Notes under the pieces: generated by a model | Told to the model about the DNA's origin: nothing | Databases searched by the model: none | What the model saw: the letters and a program-made list of their open reading frames with translations, nothing else | Shown: one piece after another, positions 62,462 through 64,000 of the stretch | How the letters are laid out: each line of letters begins with the position of its first letter | How positions within the stretch are numbered: the first letter of the stretch is position 1 | Position numbers and translations under genes: made by a program | DNA from: Devosia enhydra | GTDB taxonomy: Bacteria; Pseudomonadota; Alphaproteobacteria; Rhizobiales; Devosiaceae | Assembly (NCBI RefSeq): GCF_900119845.1 | Contig: NZ_FPKU01000001.1 | Location: forward strand, 1,521,528-1,585,527 | DNA: 64,000 nucleotides | Reading direction: 5' to 3'

Positions 62462-62721
62462 GCCGGGCCCTTTCACTCAGAGGCTTGTGGAGGCGGTGGT
62501 GCCACCGCAGGGCGCCTCGCGCAAGCGGCGCGAGCCAAAAACCTCTCTTTGCCGGCACGCTTTTGATCGCGACAGCAAGGGCAGGCTCGGCGGCTCATTG
62601 GCATGGGGGCCGGACAACCGCGAGGCGACTTTGGTAGCATAACATGCCCGGTGCGGCCTGGGCAGGGCTTGCGGGCCAAGGGCTTATGAGAGAGGCTCAT
62701 GAGGGTATTCGGAGGGCGGCT

Positions 62722-63141
62722 TTGAGCGGCAAGGGCATGCAGACTTTCCTGGGCGTGGCGCATCCGTGGATGTGCGACGTCATGGGCCACATGAGCGCGC
62801 GCCATTACATGGCGATGTTCGACGATGCGAGTTTCTACCTGCTCGGCATCATCGCCAATCTCGAGATCAGGCCGGGCGCGCCGACCGGCTGGGCCGATGT
62901 GCGCTACGAGATCGATTATCGCGCCGAGGTGCAGCCTGGCACGCTGATCGCCATCACCTCGCGCATCGAGCGCATCGGCCGCTCGTCGGTGACCATCGTG
63001 CACAACATGGATGGTGCGCTCGACAGGCTGCCGCGGGCTCAGGCCATGGCGGTGACGGTGCATTTCGACATGACCAAGCGCGAGGCCGCGCCGCTGCCGC
63101 CCGACATCCGCCAGCGTGCCGAAGCGCTGATGCAGCGCTGA
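62722..63141 (+). CDS. Acyl-CoA thioesterase family protein (4HBT hotdog fold)
   Basis: 139 aa from a TTG at 62722 that has GGAGG 6 nt upstream. Conserved is VMGHMSARHYMAMFDDASFYL, like the 4-hydroxybenzoyl-CoA thioesterase active-site helix (an Asp follows His), and YEIDYRAEVQPGTLIAITSR. An ATG at 62644 is in frame, but its extra 26 residues look non-coding. The substrate is unknown; it lies beside etfBA. Confidence 0.87.
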   Translation: MSGKGMQTFLGVAHPWMCDVMGHMSARHYMAMFDDASFYLLGIIANLEIRPGAPTGWADVRYEIDYRAEVQPGTLIAITSRIERIGRSSVTIVHNMDGALDRLPRAQAMAVTVHFDMTKREAAPLPPDIRQRAEALMQR

Positions 63142-63142
63142 C

Positions 63143-63772
63143 ATGGCCTCGCCCACGCTTCTCTGGATCATCTTCCATATCGCGGTGGCCGCGGAGGCGA
63201 TGACGGCGGCGCTCGCTGCCGGGCGGCGGCGGATGGACTGGTTCGGGGTGTGCGTCCTCGCCTGCGTCACGGCGCTGGGCGGCGGCACAATGCGCGACAC
63301 GCTTCTGGGCCATTATCCGCTGACCTGGGTGGCCAACCCCTATCTGCTGCTGATGTGCTGCGGGGCGGCGCTGCTGACCATCGCGCTCGCGCGGTTCATG
63401 GACAAACTGCGCTGGCCGTTCCTGTTGCTCGATGCGCTGGGGCTCGTGGTCTTCACCATCATCGGGTGTAATATCGGGCTCGAAATGGGGCTCTCGCCCA
63501 TCATCGTCATCGTTTCGGGGATGATAACCGGGGTGGTGGGCGGCATCATGCGCGACATATTGTGCAACGACGTTCCGCTGATCTTTTCGGGCGAGCTCTA
63601 TGCCAGCGTCTCGATCGTCACCGGCGTGCTTTATCTTGGCGGGCTGGGCCTGGGGCTGCCGGCCGATCTCGTGATCCTGGGCGCCATCGCCATCGGCTTT
63701 GCGCTGCGCGTGCTCGCGATCGTGCTCAAGCTCGAAATGCCGCGCTTCGTCTACGACAAGGATCTGCGGTGA
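63143..63772 (+). CDS. TRIC/UPF0126-family membrane protein
   Basis: 209 aa with about six to seven helices and two similar halves, each with the family motif GGGTMRDTLLG and GIMRDILCND. Bacterial members resemble trimeric intracellular cation channels. It begins 1 nt after the thioesterase stop and overlaps the DUF4326 gene by 4 bp (GTGA). Confidence 0.92.
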   Translation: MASPTLLWIIFHIAVAAEAMTAALAAGRRRMDWFGVCVLACVTALGGGTMRDTLLGHYPLTWVANPYLLLMCCGAALLTIALARFMDKLRWPFLLLDALGLVVFTIIGCNIGLEMGLSPIIVIVSGMITGVVGGIMRDILCNDVPLIFSGELYASVSIVTGVLYLGGLGLGLPADLVILGAIAIGFALRVLAIVLKLEMPRFVYDKDLR

Positions 63773-64000
63773 CCCCGGCACAGCCGCAGCGGCTGGTGCT
63801 ATCGCGCCGCAGGGGCTTTGACCTGCAGGCAATCTCGCAGGCGCTCAACGGGCTGCCAGCGAAGCGCGTGTCGCGGCCGGGGCCGTGGGGCAATCCGTTT
63901 ACGATCGAAGCCGTGATGGCGGAGATGGGGCTGTCCCGCGAGGCGGCTCAGGCGCGGGCAGTCGAGGCGTTCGGGCGCTGGATCGCGGGGCTGCCGACGG
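63769..64000 (+). CDS. DUF4326-family protein (N-terminal part)
   Basis: The GTG at 63769 overlaps the previous stop. The visible 77 residues include LVLSRRRGFDLQAI and PGPWGNPFTIE, the DUF4326 core of small proteins common in phages and bacteria. The gene runs off the right edge. It is translated coupled to the channel protein. Confidence 0.75.
   Translation, partial: MTPAQPQRLVLSRRRGFDLQAISQALNGLPAKRVSRPGPWGNPFTIEAVMAEMGLSREAAQARAVEAFGRWIAGLPT

Overview
The window is high-GC DNA from an alphaproteobacterium. The PhyR/NepR/EcfG general stress response (GSR) cassette at 51.9-54.6 kb and its promoters prove the class, because this system is restricted to Alphaproteobacteria. Gene content (ChvE-GguAB-type sugar ABC system, BMP-type purine transporter beside xanthine dehydrogenase, DUF3309, DUF1328, HWE kinases) suggests Hyphomicrobiales, possibly a Devosia- or Pelagibacterium-like soil or marine organism; the genus is a guess. 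I saw no rRNA, tRNA, CRISPR, prophage or insertion sequence. Genes are densely packed with many ATGA/GTGA overlaps, so the window looks like ordinary chromosome.

Region by region. (1) 0-14 kb: purine and ureide catabolism. A minus-strand operon uraH-xdhA-xdhB-xdhC-ABC transporter faces a fused allantoinase/OHCU decarboxylase gene; ureidoglycine aminohydrolase, a secreted cupin and ureidoglycolate lyase follow, with an ArsR/SRPBCC pair and a glutathione transferase inserted. Uricase and an allantoate hydrolase are not in the window. (2) 14-17 kb: a deaminase-fold enzyme and the otsBA trehalose genes behind a consensus EcfG promoter. (3) 17-23 kb: small membrane ORFs, an RhlE-type helicase, a Tat-type molybdopterin oxidoreductase with its cytochrome b, ThuA, methyltransferase and GtrA proteins. 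(4) 23-30.5 kb: a secreted 5'-nucleotidase with a long Pro/Ala/Asn tail, a GlsB membrane protein, a PotABCD-like ABC operon ending in a mercaptopyruvate sulfurtransferase. (5) 30.6-35.8 kb: ChvE-GguAB sugar importer and a divergent FadR-type regulator. (6) 35.9-39.2 kb: a three-gene TadG/TadE module with no other pilus genes nearby. (7) 39.3-46 kb: transglutaminase-DUF2126, circularly permuted ATP-grasp/alpha-E, and transglutaminase, a predicted peptide-modification operon. (8) 46-56.3 kb: the GSR neighbourhood, with small stress membrane proteins, three HWE/HisKA_2 histidine kinases, a lipid kinase, a Crp/Fnr regulator, ecfG, nepR and phyR. (9) 56.3-64 kb: an amino-acid ABC operon with an M14/aspartoacylase-like enzyme, etfBA, a thioesterase, a TRIC-type channel protein and a truncated DUF4326 gene.

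The main discovery is a set of exact EcfG promoters (GGAAC, 16-17 nt, CGTT) that ties scattered genes into one local stress regulon: phyR, otsBA, a 56-aa peptide plus DUF3309, a DUF883/holin-like pair and DUF1328. One more exact match lies on the minus strand of an otherwise empty 370-bp gap and drives nothing that looks like a protein. It is followed about 200 nt later by a hairpin and T-tract, which predicts a structured stress-induced small RNA at about 56030-56243. The match was found by eye; roughly one such match is expected by chance in 64 kb on both strands, so the RNA needs experimental support.
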